Shown here: positions 51,061-60,805 of the stretch, one piece after another
Position numbering within the stretch: position 1 is the stretch's first letter
Layout: every line of letters starts with the position of its first letter
Origin: Thalassobaculum sp. OXR-137
Lineage (GTDB): Bacteria > Pseudomonadota > Alphaproteobacteria > Thalassobaculales > Thalassobaculaceae
Direction of reading: 5' to 3'
Assembly: GCF_034377285.1 (NCBI RefSeq)
Contig: NZ_CP139715.1
Location: forward strand, 682,001-746,000
Length of the DNA: 64,000 nt
The notes under the pieces: model-generated
Seen by the model: the letters and a program-made list of their open reading frames with translations, nothing else
What the model was told of the DNA's origin: nothing
Databases searched by the model: none
Translations under genes and position numbers: made by a program

Positions 51061-54000
51061 TCAATAGTCGAGCTCGTAGGTGACGCCAACCCGGCTTTGG
51101 GAATCCGCGCCCACATCGGTCTCCACCGAGATGCTATCGGTCACTTCCACTTCCACCACCGCCCGGCTGGAGGCGCCGGAAAGGCCCTGCTGCAGCTTCA
51201 GGAAAACCCCAGGGGCGATATACTTGCCGACGGAGAGCGACGCGCCGACCGACCCGTCATCGGCGGTGCTGGTGTCGACGTCGATCGTGTCCACGCCGAG
51301 CGCATCGCGCACCTGTTCGGTCACGCCCGGACCGGCGCCGAAGCCGCCCGACAGGATCGCCGCCGACCGGGCCAGCTTGAGCGCCTGGATCGGCGTCAGC
51401 TCGGCCTTGTCGGAGCCGAACAGGATGCGGGAGAGGATGTCCTCCTCCGGCAGGGCCGGGGTGCTTTCCAGGCTGATATCCGGGTCGCTGGCGTTCCCGC
51501 CGACCACGACCGAGGCGGTGATCTCCGTCAGCTCGGCGGTCAGACGCATGTCGAGCGCCGGATCCTCGGCCGGGCCGCCGTCGAAGATCACCCGGCCGCG
51601 TTCGAAATTGAAGTTCTCGCCGACCGCGCTCAGCACGCCGCGGCGCACCGAGATCTCGCCGTCCACCACCGGCGCGTCGGCCAGCCCGGTCACCGTCAGA
51701 TGGCCGCCCCACTCGCTGTCGAGGCCGCGGCCGCGCACGAAGACTTGGCCGGGAATGTCGATCTCGATATCCAGGCGCAGCGGCGCGCCGGCCTCCTCCC
51801 GGGCTTCTTCCTCGCGCTTCTCTTCCTCCGGGTCCTCGACCACCCGGCCGTCCTTGATCTCGACCACCTCGATCTTGACCACGCTCGGCGGCAGGTTCTC
51901 GGGAATGCGGATTTCGGTGGGTAGCACCGTCACCTTGCCGGCGAGCAGGTATTCCGGCATCGCGCCCTGCACCGTCAGGTCCATGTCGACGGAGACCGAG
52001 GCCATGTCCATGTCGGAGGCGTTGAACCTGTCGGCGGTGATGCGGATATCCGCCGGGAAGTCGGTTTCCGGATCGGCCGACAGGGTGCCGGACGCGCTGA
52101 TCGTGCCGCCGCCGGCCGCCTTGGCGTCGAACCGGCGGATGACCAGTTCCTGGCCCGCGCCCTCGGCCCGCAGCGTGGCCTCGCGCAGGTAAAGCCCGGC
52201 CGACGGCACGTCGACCCGCCCCCGGTCCACCGTCACCGCGCCGGCCAGCGCCGGGTCGCCGATGGTCCCGCCCGCGGTGATGCGCGCCTGCGCCGCCCCG
52301 CCCAGGGCCACCAGGTCGAGCGGCAGGAACGCGGAGACTCGGTCGAGATCCATGTCCGCGTCCAGCCGCGCGTCCAGCCGGGCGCTGTTCTCGAAGACCG
52401 GCGGCGATCCCGCCGGCCCGGCGGCACCGTCCACCATGGCCGTTAGGGTCACCGTGGCGCCTTCGCCGATCGAGGCGTTGACCTTGGCGGTCGCCTGGCG
52501 GTCGGAAAGTTTCACGCCGAGATCGGCCACCAGTGGCGGGATATCGGCGAGATTGGGATCGAGGGTCCGCACGCCCGACGTGGACAGGGAGATCTCCGCC
52601 CTCGGGTTCTCGATCGGCCCGGTGACCCTGACGTCGCCGCCGATCCGTCCGTCCAGCTCCAGGGTCGGGTCGGCCAGCCGCGCCAGGCTAGCCGGCAGCT
52701 CCCGCATGGCCAGCGCGATATCCAGGTCGGCGGTGTCGAGCCCGGCATGGCCGCTGACCCGTCCGTCGTCGATCGCCAGGTCGATGCCGTCGATCCGCGG
52801 TGCCGGGTCCAGGGCGACCTGCATCGTACCCCGCTGACGGATCGCCACATCGCCCACATCGGCGTCGAGCTTCCGCACCGAGATCGGCCCGAGCGTCGGA
52901 TCCAGCGAGACCGTTGCCGCCGCCGCGAGCAGCACCGGCACGCCCGCCTCGCCCTCGGCATTCAGGGTCACCTGCGCCACACCGCCGGTGACGTCGGCGT
53001 CGAGCACCGCCGTTTTCAGGGTCGCCCCGTCGGCGGAGACACCCGTCACGGTCAGGTCGACCCGGCCGGCCGCCTTGCCGGTGGCATCGGCCAGGGAGGC
53101 TTCCAAATAGACGCGTTCGACCACGGGACCGTCGGTCACGGCCAGGTTGGCGGCATCCAGAGTCAATCCGACCCCCTGCCCCTTCTTGTCGGTCAGCCGC
53201 ACCGCGCCCGTCACACTGCCGCCGGCAAGCGGGGCGTTCAGCGCGGTGCCGACGATGCCGAGATCGGCGATGGCGATCTCCAGCTCGCCGCGCGCGAGGT
53301 TGCTGTCCAGATCGACCGCCGCACCGCCCGTGACGGTCGTCCCCAGCCCGTCGAGCGACAGGCCGCTGACCCGCAGCGAACCGTCGGCGAGGGCGTAGCC
53401 GAAGGTCAGGTCCACCGGCTCCCCACGAAAGCCCAGAGACGCCTGCACCCGTCCGACCGGAGCGTCCGGAAGACCCGAGGCGGTGACCGAGCCGGTGATC
53501 TCATCCACCGGCGTGCCGGCCGCAACCAGATCCACGATCCGCCAGGAGGCTGAGGCCGCCGGCGCGTCGAGCGTGCCGCCCAGAGCCACGGCAACCGCCG
53601 CGGCACCGGACAGGTCGGTGCCGGCGATCCCGCTCAGGGCGGACAGGTCAGGGGCATTGAGGTCGATCCGCCCGCCGATCTCGCCGCCGCCCAGATCGAG
53701 GGAGACGTCGCCGGTGGCCTGGGCCGCATCCGCCGTGAGCTCGATCCCGACGAGATCCAGATGCTGCTCGGCATCCAGCCCGATGCCGGCGATCAGGCTC
53801 GGCGCCGGGCCGATCAGCCGCTCCAGGGCCGGGTCGCCGAGACCGAATTCGGCCCCCGCGACGGAGAGGGTGGCGGACAGGGCGAGCGGGTCGAGGTCGA
53901 GGGTCCCGTCCACCTCGACCTCGGCCGCGCCCGACAGGTCCATGCCGGCGAGATCGGCGAAGCGGGAGAGATCGGAGGCCGTCAGGCGCAGGGACGGTGT

Positions 54001-55455
54001 CAGCGTCTCGCCGCCGGTGAAGGACGCCGTACCCTCCAGCGTTGCCGCCGCGGTGGTCAGGGTCAGACTGTCGACCGTGGCGTCCATCGTATCCGGCGCC
54101 ACCGACCCGGCGGCGGCCAGCGTGAGGCGCGGACCGAGCAGATCCACGGTGTCGACCCCGTCCACCTGCGGCGTGGCCACCCCGCCGTCCAGGGCGAGGC
54201 GGATCCGGTCGGGGACGGTCGCCAGGGCGTCGTCGGCCTCGGCGGTGAGGGACAGGGCGAGATCGTCGAGGGCGATGGCCTGGACCGACGGCGCGCCCCC
54301 GGCCGTCACGGCCAGCCGCCGCCCCTGCATGTCGAGCCGGGCGGAGAGCGTGAGCGGACCGGAGAGGTCGGTGCCGGCGAGCCCGGCGAAGGCGGCGAGG
54401 TCCGGAACCGCCAGATCGGCCTGGGCCGCCACCGGCGTCCCCTCCGCGTCGATCTCGGCCGACCCTGTCAGCTCGGCCGAGGGAAGGCCGATCCTCAGGT
54501 TTTCCAGTCGGGCGCTGCCGTCCGGATGGGCCCGGGCCTCCAGCGCCAGGACGATCGGCGCGGCCAGAAGCGTACGCAGCTCGGGCGGCGCCACCCGAGA
54601 AGCGGCGACGGTCCCGTCGACCGACAGGCCGTATCCCTGCTCCGTGGAGGTCACGACGAGATCCAGATCGGCCCGCGCGTTGGGGCCGAAACCGCCCTCC
54701 AGCGCGCCCTGCCAGCGCTCCAACCCGCCTTGTCCGGTCAGCGACAGGGCCAGGGGCGGACGGCCTTCGATCTCCAACAAGCCGGCGACCAGCCCGCCTT
54801 CCGGCTCCCGCAGGCTGATCTCGGCGCGCAACACGCCGCTCGACGGCACCAGTGCCGCGTCGATCTCGGCGCGGGCCGGCGGCCCCTGCTCCCGGACCGC
54901 CTCGATCCAGCCGCCGGCGCGGATATCCGCGTCGGTCAGGGCGGCGGACAGGTCGGCGGTGACGGTGACCGGTTCGCCGGCGACATCGGCCCCCAGCACG
55001 AGCGCGTCGACCGACAGTCGGTCGAGCGACACCTCGATACCCGGCAGCTCGAATTTCAGGGACAGCGGCTCCGGAGTCTCCGGCTCCGGCTCCTCGGGGG
55101 TCGGCGGAAGCTCGGGGATGCGGTCGAGCCGGGCGTCGGCCAGGGCGAGGGCGTTCACCGAAACCCGCCCGCCCAGCAGGTCGAGCACGTCCCAGTCCAG
55201 CACCAGGGATCCGGCCCGGGCGAACTCGCCCCGGCTGTCATAGGCGGAGACGTCCAGCAACTCGATCCGGCCGGGCAGGGTGCCGTCGATGGCGCCGATG
55301 CTGACCCGCACCGGGCCGTCGGCGGTGGCATCCTCCACCAGGGCGATGATCCGGGCGCGGCCCCAGTCGGTGTTGGCAAGCGCCAGCAGCCCCAGCACCG
55401 CGACCGCCAGGATGCCGAGCGTGCCGCCAAGAATGAGGAGCGCGCGCCGCAGCAT
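51061..55455 (-). CDS. tamB: translocation and assembly module protein TamB
   Basis: A 1464-residue AsmA-like inner-membrane protein. One N-terminal membrane helix (LLILGGTLGILAVAVLGLLALA) is followed by a very long region of short repeated beta-strands, and the C-terminal TamB/DUF490 domain (~1100-1464) ends DSISVETDVG...YELDY. The strands form a hydrophobic groove spanning the periplasm. With TamA it helps insert some outer-membrane proteins, and the family is also implicated in phospholipid transport to the outer membrane. It starts 3 bases after the tamA stop, so the two are coupled. Confidence 0.93.
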   Translation of the reverse strand: MLRRALLILGGTLGILAVAVLGLLALANTDWGRARIIALVEDATADGPVRVSIGAIDGTLPGRIELLDVSAYDSRGEFARAGSLVLDWDVLDLLGGRVSVNALALADARLDRIPELPPTPEEPEPETPEPLSLKFELPGIEVSLDRLSVDALVLGADVAGEPVTVTADLSAALTDADIRAGGWIEAVREQGPPARAEIDAALVPSSGVLRAEISLREPEGGLVAGLLEIEGRPPLALSLTGQGGLERWQGALEGGFGPNARADLDLVVTSTEQGYGLSVDGTVAASRVAPPELRTLLAAPIVLALEARAHPDGSARLENLRIGLPSAELTGSAEIDAEGTPVAAQADLAVPDLAAFAGLAGTDLSGPLTLSARLDMQGRRLAVTAGGAPSVQAIALDDLALSLTAEADDALATVPDRIRLALDGGVATPQVDGVDTVDLLGPRLTLAAAGSVAPDTMDATVDSLTLTTAAATLEGTASFTGGETLTPSLRLTASDLSRFADLAGMDLSGAAEVEVDGTLDLDPLALSATLSVAGAEFGLGDPALERLIGPAPSLIAGIGLDAEQHLDLVGIELTADAAQATGDVSLDLGGGEIGGRIDLNAPDLSALSGIAGTDLSGAAAVAVALGGTLDAPAASASWRIVDLVAAGTPVDEITGSVTASGLPDAPVGRVQASLGFRGEPVDLTFGYALADGSLRVSGLSLDGLGTTVTGGAAVDLDSNLARGELEIAIADLGIVGTALNAPLAGGSVTGAVRLTDKKGQGVGLTLDAANLAVTDGPVVERVYLEASLADATGKAAGRVDLTVTGVSADGATLKTAVLDADVTGGVAQVTLNAEGEAGVPVLLAAAATVSLDPTLGPISVRKLDADVGDVAIRQRGTMQVALDPAPRIDGIDLAIDDGRVSGHAGLDTADLDIALAMRELPASLARLADPTLELDGRIGGDVRVTGPIENPRAEISLSTSGVRTLDPNLADIPPLVADLGVKLSDRQATAKVNASIGEGATVTLTAMVDGAAGPAGSPPVFENSARLDARLDADMDLDRVSAFLPLDLVALGGAAQARITAGGTIGDPALAGAVTVDRGRVDVPSAGLYLREATLRAEGAGQELVIRRFDAKAAGGGTISASGTLSADPETDFPADIRITADRFNASDMDMASVSVDMDLTVQGAMPEYLLAGKVTVLPTEIRIPENLPPSVVKIEVVEIKDGRVVEDPEEEKREEEAREEAGAPLRLDIEIDIPGQVFVRGRGLDSEWGGHLTVTGLADAPVVDGEISVRRGVLSAVGENFNFERGRVIFDGGPAEDPALDMRLTAELTEITASVVVGGNASDPDISLESTPALPEEDILSRILFGSDKAELTPIQALKLARSAAILSGGFGAGPGVTEQVRDALGVDTIDVDTSTADDGSVGASLSVGKYIAPGVFLKLQQGLSGASSRAVVEVEVTDSISVETDVGADSQSRVGVTYELDY

Positions 55456-55458
55456 GGC

Positions 55459-57273
55459 TCAGAACGCCTGGCCGAGACTGAAATAGACCTGGAAAGCGTC
55501 GTCGCTGTCGCGCGGATTCAGGGGAAAGGCGATATCGGCGCGGATCGGACCGATCGCGGTGAAATACCGGAAGCCGAGGCCGGCGCCCCATTGCAGGTCG
55601 CCGTCCAGGGTCGGCACCTCCTGATCGTAGACCTGGCCCGCGTCGATGAACGGGACGATGCCGAAATCGCCATAGACCCGCCACCGCAGCTCGGCCCCGA
55701 AATCGAGCAGGGCGCTGCCGCCGGTCGGCTCGTTGGAGGCGTCGAGCGGCCCGACGCTCTGCAGCGCATAGCCCCGCACCGATCCCGACCCGCCGGTATA
55801 GAACCGCTTGTCCGCCGGCAGATTGCCGGTCGATGCGCCGAAGATCGTGCCGATCCCGGCCCGGCCGGCGAGGACGAGATCGCCCTCGTCGTCCAGCGCC
55901 AGGTAATGGGCATGGCGCACCGAGGTCGAGTAGAACGACAGGGTGGAGCCAAGGCTTTCCAGATACGGCGTGAACTTGATCCGGGTGCGCCCACCACGGG
56001 TCGGGTTCAGCAGGTCGTTCGACGTGTCGATGGAGGCGCCGAGCGGGATGCCGACCAGGGTGAACCGCTGCTCCTGACCGTCCTCCTCGATGCGGGACCG
56101 CTCCAGGCTGAGACCGTAATCCACCGAGAGCATATCGGAGATGCGCCGGTCGAACCGGCCGCCGAGGGTATAGCTCTCGCTGTCATAGCCGTCGGTGTAT
56201 TGCTGGATGTAGCCGCTCTCTATGGTGAAGTTCTGGTCGGTGACCAGCACGTCGGGGATGGTGAACGCCCCCGTCAGGCTGGTTTCCACTTCGGCGACGG
56301 TGGTCTCGATCCGCAGTTTTTCCGCCCCGCCGAACAGGTTGCGATGCTCCCAATGGGCGCTGGTGCCGAGACCTTCGGAGGTCGAGTAGCTGATGCCGGC
56401 GCCGATGCTGCGCGCCGGCCGCTCGCGGACGGTGACGGTGATCGGCAGCGAGCCGTCGTCGGCGACCGCATCGCCGATCTGGATGCCGGCACTGTCGAAG
56501 CGGCCGGTGCTCACCAGGGCGCGGCGGCCCTTGTCGATCTCGCGCATGTCCACCGGCGCGCCATAGGTCCAGGGCAGCCGCCGCACGATGTAGTCGCGCT
56601 CGATGCTGTCGTTGCCTTTGACGGCGATGTCGCCATACCGGGCCCTGGCGCCGGGATCCACCTCGAACACGAGGTCCATGGTCTTGGCGTCGCGGTCGAT
56701 CAGCGCGGTGCGGTCGGCGAGCTTGGCCAGGGGATAGGCCTGCTGCTGCAGCAGGCGGATCAGGTTGGTCTCGGCATCGACCACAGCGGAAGACTTGGCC
56801 GGAGCCCCCCGCTCCACCGCCAGATCCTCCCGCGGCAGGTCGAGCCCGTCCGGCAACCCACCCTTGCCGGCGGCGCGGATGGTGAGGGCGTCGAAGGTAT
56901 AGACACTACCGGGATCGCCGTAGACCAGAACCCGGACCGGGCCGCCGGGGTCGACCGGATCGTCGACCCGGTGGACGAAGACCGCGTCGTAGTAGCCGAG
57001 CGACCGGGCGACGCTGTCGAAGATCTCCTCGTCCTCCCGCGCCCGGCGTTCCAGGGCCGCCTCGGAGACCGGAAGATCGTCGATGCGCGACTTCAGCACC
57101 GAGCTTTCCTCCACCAGGGACTTCAGTTCCCCGGTGCCGTCCAGCCCCTCGATGCTGACCTCGTAGACGATGCCCGGCTGCTCTTCCTCGGCCGGGTCGG
57201 CCTGTGCCCAGGCCGGCCGGACTCCGCCTGCGAACAGCAGGAGTCCCAGAAAGAGCATCGAAGCGAAGCGCAT
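55459..57273 (-). CDS. tamA: autotransporter assembly complex outer-membrane protein TamA
   Basis: A 604-residue Omp85-family protein. A signal peptide (MLFLGLLLFAGGVRPAWAQA) precedes POTRA domains (~residues 35-260; VYEVSIEGLDGTGELKSLV at the start). The C-terminal ~350 residues form a 16-strand barrel with the conserved GSGSVRGYALQSVGP (VRGY loop), ending in the phenylalanine of VYFSLGQAF. It cooperates with TamB at the outer membrane. The ATG at 57273 gives a normal signal peptide; the frame is also open from a TTG at 57300. Upstream bases 57274-57369 separate it from the small protein gene and should hold its promoter. Confidence 0.93.
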   Translation of the reverse strand: MRFASMLFLGLLLFAGGVRPAWAQADPAEEEQPGIVYEVSIEGLDGTGELKSLVEESSVLKSRIDDLPVSEAALERRAREDEEIFDSVARSLGYYDAVFVHRVDDPVDPGGPVRVLVYGDPGSVYTFDALTIRAAGKGGLPDGLDLPREDLAVERGAPAKSSAVVDAETNLIRLLQQQAYPLAKLADRTALIDRDAKTMDLVFEVDPGARARYGDIAVKGNDSIERDYIVRRLPWTYGAPVDMREIDKGRRALVSTGRFDSAGIQIGDAVADDGSLPITVTVRERPARSIGAGISYSTSEGLGTSAHWEHRNLFGGAEKLRIETTVAEVETSLTGAFTIPDVLVTDQNFTIESGYIQQYTDGYDSESYTLGGRFDRRISDMLSVDYGLSLERSRIEEDGQEQRFTLVGIPLGASIDTSNDLLNPTRGGRTRIKFTPYLESLGSTLSFYSTSVRHAHYLALDDEGDLVLAGRAGIGTIFGASTGNLPADKRFYTGGSGSVRGYALQSVGPLDASNEPTGGSALLDFGAELRWRVYGDFGIVPFIDAGQVYDQEVPTLDGDLQWGAGLGFRYFTAIGPIRADIAFPLNPRDSDDAFQVYFSLGQAF

Positions 57274-57369
57274 GAGCGCAGCCGGACCGTCAGTGGTCAA
57301 AGCCTTCGGGTATAAGGGTCGATCGGCGATGAGTCACGCCTTCCCACTGACGTCAGCGGCGATCCGGGG

Positions 57370-57591
57370 TCACTCCTCGGGCTCCTCGATCGGCTCGCGG
57401 GTGATCCGGTCGCCGGGCTTGTAGGTCAGCACCACCGCCAGCACGGTCACGCAGCCGATGGCCAGGCAGATCGCGCTGAAGGTGTTGAAGGCATAGGTGT
57501 GCATGTAGAACTCGCCCACCACGCCGAGCAGGACGAAGGCCACCACCAGAAGTCCCCAGTGCCAGGGCTTGCCGATGAAGATGTCAGCCAT
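57370..57591 (-). CDS. small two-helix membrane protein linked to the TRAP transporter
   Basis: A 73-residue protein with two predicted membrane helices, GLLVVAFVLLGVVGEFYM and FSAICLAIGCVTVLAVVLTY, and an acidic tail EEPIEEPEE-like at the C-terminus. I know no function for it. It has a strong ribosome site, GGGAGGAG, inside the 3' end of the TRAP permease gene and overlaps that gene by 8 bases, so it is translated with it. A role as an accessory or stability subunit of the transporter is inferred from position only. Confidence 0.8.
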   Translation of the reverse strand: MADIFIGKPWHWGLLVVAFVLLGVVGEFYMHTYAFNTFSAICLAIGCVTVLAVVLTYKPGDRITREPIEEPEE

Positions 57592-59593
57592 GGGCTCCTC
57601 CCTTGTGAGCGGCGAATTCCGGCGCGGGGTCCCGTCGCCGGAGCAGGGCGACCGCCGCCCCGAGGCCGAGACCGGCCAGGGACAGGATCACGCCGGGAAT
57701 GCCGAGGATGTCGATGGTCGGCGGCATCAGCGCCAGCACGGCGGAGGCGAAGACCGTCAGCCGCAGCAGCCAGTTGAGCGGGCCGTAGAGCCAGGCCTCC
57801 AGCGCCGCGGACAGCAGCCACAGTCCGGCCACCGCCGCCAGGGCGGAATAGACGGTCCAGGCGATCGAGCCCTCGAAGAGCAGCGACGGATTGTAGACGA
57901 AGGCGAAGGGCACGAGATATTTGGCGATGCCGACCCGGGCGGATTCCACCGCCGTCGCCATGGGCGGCGTCTTGGCGATGGCCGCTCCGGCGAAGGCGGC
58001 AAGCGCCACCGGTGGGGTGATGGTGGAGACCACGCCGAAATAGAAGGCGAAGAGGTGGGCCGCCATCGGCAGCACGTCCAGCTTCTCCAGCGACGGAACG
58101 ATCAGCGCCGAGACCGTGATGTACACCGCCGTGGTGGTCATCCCCATGCCCAGCACGATCGCCGCAACCGCCGTCAGGGAGAGCAGGATCAGCAGGTTCC
58201 CGCCCGACATGTCGATGACCGACTGGGTGAACTTCAGGCCGAGGCCGGAAACGAAGACCGAGCCGATGATGATGCCGGCACAGGCGCAGGCCACGGTCAC
58301 CGGGACGGTGGCGCGGATGCCGCTCTCGAACGCCGCCAGGATGTCGGCGGGACTCATGCGCGTCGCCGGACGGATGAAGCTGAGCCCGATCAGCGCCAGA
58401 ATACCCCAGAAGGCGGACTTCATCGGGGTGTAGCCGGTGACCAGGAAGAAGATCAGAACGCCGAGGGCGAACAGCAGGTGCCATCCGTCCTTCAGCACCT
58501 CCAGCGCCCGGGGCAGGCGATCCTTGGAGATCCGCTCGATTCCGCTCTTCTCCGCCTCGAAATGCACCATGAAGTAGATGGTGGCGAAGTAGAGGAAGGC
58601 CGGAATGACGGCGGCCAGGATCACGTAGACGTAAGGCAGCGCCAGATTCTCTGCGATGATGAAGGCGGCGGCGCCCATGATCGGCGGCGTGATCTGCCCG
58701 CCGGACGACGCGCAGGCCTCCACCGCGGCGGCGAATTTCGGCCGGTAGCCGAGCTTCTTCATCAGCGGGATCGTGAAGGATCCGGTGGTCACCACGTTGG
58801 CCACGGCGGATCCGGAGACGGTCCCCATGAAGCCGGAAGCGACGGTGGCCGCCTTGGCCGGGCCGCCGACCCGGTGGCCGGTCAGCGACACGGCGAGGTC
58901 GATGAAGAACTTGCCCGCACCGGAGCGGATCAGCAGCCCGCCGAAGATGATGAAGAGCACGATGTAGGTGGCGGCGACGTGCAGCGGCAGGCCGAAGATG
59001 CCGTCGGTGCTCATGAACATCGTGTCGATGTACTTCGCCGGCCGGGTCGGCGGTCCGTAGAAGAAGCCGAAGAACTTGTGGGCGTAGAGCGCGTGGGTGA
59101 TGAAGAAAGCGGTCACCAGCACCATCGCCAGACCCACCGTGCGGCGGGTCGCCTCCAGCACCAGGGCGATGCACAGGGTGCCGACGAGCAGATCGCCCTC
59201 CTCCTTGGAGCCCAGCCGGAGCTGGAAGGCGTCGATGTCCCACATCGTCCAGACATGGACGAAGATCACCGCCAGCACGAGCACCAGGTCGATGCCGAAG
59301 CCGAGCTTCTTCATCGGCGTGTCGATCGGCTCGAAATGCGAGGGGCGGAACAGCGGATTGATCAGCAGAGCCAGCACCATCATCACGGTGAGGTGCGTCG
59401 TCCGGAACGACCGGCCCTCCGGCGTGCCGAACTCGGCGACGTAGAGGTGGAAGAAGGAGAGCGCGACGGCGATCACCACGCAGAACAGGGTGATGGTCCA
59501 GGCCAGTGTCCAGCGCTTCTGCACCAGCAGGCGCTCAAGAAACGTGACCTCTTTGACCTCGCCGTAATCGAGGGCGTTTTCCGTCTGGCTCAT
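57584..59593 (-). CDS. TRAP transporter fused permease (4TM/12TM)
   Basis: A 669-residue protein in which the small (DctQ-like) and large (DctM-like) TRAP permease subunits are fused, as is usual with TAXI-type binding proteins. The N-terminal part has four helices (LAWTITLFCVVIAVALSFF first). The large domain shows FGGLLIRSGAGKFFIDLA, GTVSGSAVANVVTTGSFTIP, SSGGQITPPIMGAAAFII, and late STITPPVALAAFAGAAIA. It is an Na+- or H+-driven secondary importer; ligand unknown, though TAXI systems often take up glutamate, 2-oxo acids or related compounds. The ATG at 59593 removes 26 codons of unrelated upstream frame. Confidence 0.93.
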   Translation of the reverse strand: MSQTENALDYGEVKEVTFLERLLVQKRWTLAWTITLFCVVIAVALSFFHLYVAEFGTPEGRSFRTTHLTVMMVLALLINPLFRPSHFEPIDTPMKKLGFGIDLVLVLAVIFVHVWTMWDIDAFQLRLGSKEEGDLLVGTLCIALVLEATRRTVGLAMVLVTAFFITHALYAHKFFGFFYGPPTRPAKYIDTMFMSTDGIFGLPLHVAATYIVLFIIFGGLLIRSGAGKFFIDLAVSLTGHRVGGPAKAATVASGFMGTVSGSAVANVVTTGSFTIPLMKKLGYRPKFAAAVEACASSGGQITPPIMGAAAFIIAENLALPYVYVILAAVIPAFLYFATIYFMVHFEAEKSGIERISKDRLPRALEVLKDGWHLLFALGVLIFFLVTGYTPMKSAFWGILALIGLSFIRPATRMSPADILAAFESGIRATVPVTVACACAGIIIGSVFVSGLGLKFTQSVIDMSGGNLLILLSLTAVAAIVLGMGMTTTAVYITVSALIVPSLEKLDVLPMAAHLFAFYFGVVSTITPPVALAAFAGAAIAKTPPMATAVESARVGIAKYLVPFAFVYNPSLLFEGSIAWTVYSALAAVAGLWLLSAALEAWLYGPLNWLLRLTVFASAVLALMPPTIDILGIPGVILSLAGLGLGAAVALLRRRDPAPEFAAHKGGAHG

Positions 59594-59691
59594 TGCGGCC
59601 GTCCCGGCTTTCGTATCTTGGATCTGGAAATGAAAACGCCGAGCGGACGCCGGGATGTCCGGCGCCCGCAACGGTCAGCAGTGCGAGGCGA

Positions 59692-60660
59692 TCAGCTCGC
59701 CGGGCGCACGCCCTTCTCTTCGTAGTAACGCGCCGCACCCGGATGGACCGGCACCGAAGCGCCGTTCAGGGCATCCTCGAGGGTGACCTCGTTCCACGTC
59801 TTCTTCACCTCGGCGAAGGCAGCGTGGTTGTCCCAGAACACGGTCATCATCTGGTAGACGAGATCGTCCGGCAGATCCTTGTTCACGATCATGCTGGTGA
59901 CGATGCCCAGGGTCGGGATGTCCTTCTCGACGCCGTCATAGGCCGCCGGCGTGATGGCGCCGCGGATGTAGCCCGGGTTCGCCTTGATGATCTCGGTCAG
60001 CTTCGGCTCCGGAATACCGATGAAGCGCAGTCCCGGGCTGTGGTTCAGTTCGATATAGGATGCCTGCGGCATGGAGGTCGCGGCCATGAACACGTCGATA
60101 TGGCCGTCCTTCATCAGGGCGACGGACTCGGTGTAGTCCACGTAGTGGACGGTGCCGCCGTTGTTCTTGATGTCTTCGAAGTTGAAGCCGTAGGCCTGCA
60201 GAATCGATTCCGCGAAGGCCGTGCCGGTCCAGCCGGTCTTGCCCGGCGAGATGTTGGCGTTCTTCATGTCTTCGAAGGACATGATCTTGCTGTCGCGGGG
60301 AACGGCGACCTGGAAGGTCGACGGGTACAGCGTCGCGAAATAGGCGATGTCCTTGGCCGGCTTCTCGAACTTGCCCTTGCCGGCAAAGCCGTTGGCCGCT
60401 GTGTGAGCGTAGGTCCAGCCGAGTTCCGCGTCGCCGTCGCTGACGGCCTTGACGTTGGCGATGCCGCCGCCCGACGTGTTGGACGCGGCGATGCCGTCGA
60501 TCTGGTCCTGCATCACCTGCATGATCTTGGCGCCCAGCGGGTACCAGGAACCGCCGGACGGGCCGGACACCATGCGGACGAACTGGTCGGCACTGGCGCC
60601 GGTCGCGCCCAGGGCCAGGATCGGGGCAGCGATCACCGCCGCTCTTGCGAGACGTTTCAT
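59692..60660 (-). CDS. TAXI-family TRAP transporter substrate-binding protein
   Basis: A 322-residue periplasmic protein with a signal peptide (MKRLARAAVIAAPILALGATGASA). The TAXI hallmark is present: FVRMVSGPSGGSWYPLGAKI (the family is named for a TAXI segment, here replaced by SGPSGGSW), then SGGGIANVKAVSDGDAELGW and GWTGTAFAESILQAYG. It captures the ligand and presents it to the fused permease encoded 98 bases downstream. GGAGGAA precedes the ATG. The upstream gap 60661-60805 holds no gene and probably carries the operon promoter. Confidence 0.92.
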   Translation of the reverse strand: MKRLARAAVIAAPILALGATGASADQFVRMVSGPSGGSWYPLGAKIMQVMQDQIDGIAASNTSGGGIANVKAVSDGDAELGWTYAHTAANGFAGKGKFEKPAKDIAYFATLYPSTFQVAVPRDSKIMSFEDMKNANISPGKTGWTGTAFAESILQAYGFNFEDIKNNGGTVHYVDYTESVALMKDGHIDVFMAATSMPQASYIELNHSPGLRFIGIPEPKLTEIIKANPGYIRGAITPAAYDGVEKDIPTLGIVTSMIVNKDLPDDLVYQMMTVFWDNHAAFAEVKKTWNEVTLEDALNGASVPVHPGAARYYEEKGVRPAS

Positions 60661-60805
60661 TGCGTTTCCTCCATCAGATTCTCTTTTTACCGGCCGTCTA
60701 GCGCGACCATCCGGGCTCAAAATTGCATTAGTGTGCCATTGAGGCAAGACACCATGCGCAATCGGGACCGAGAACGGCGGCAGCCTGGGAGCCTGCCGGA
60801 GGCGG

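Noticed and set aside
57569-59725. A 718-codon plus-strand open frame opposite the TRAP permease
   Set aside because: The translation is a run of H, R, D, Q and G with no fold signature. The minus-strand permease is unambiguous.
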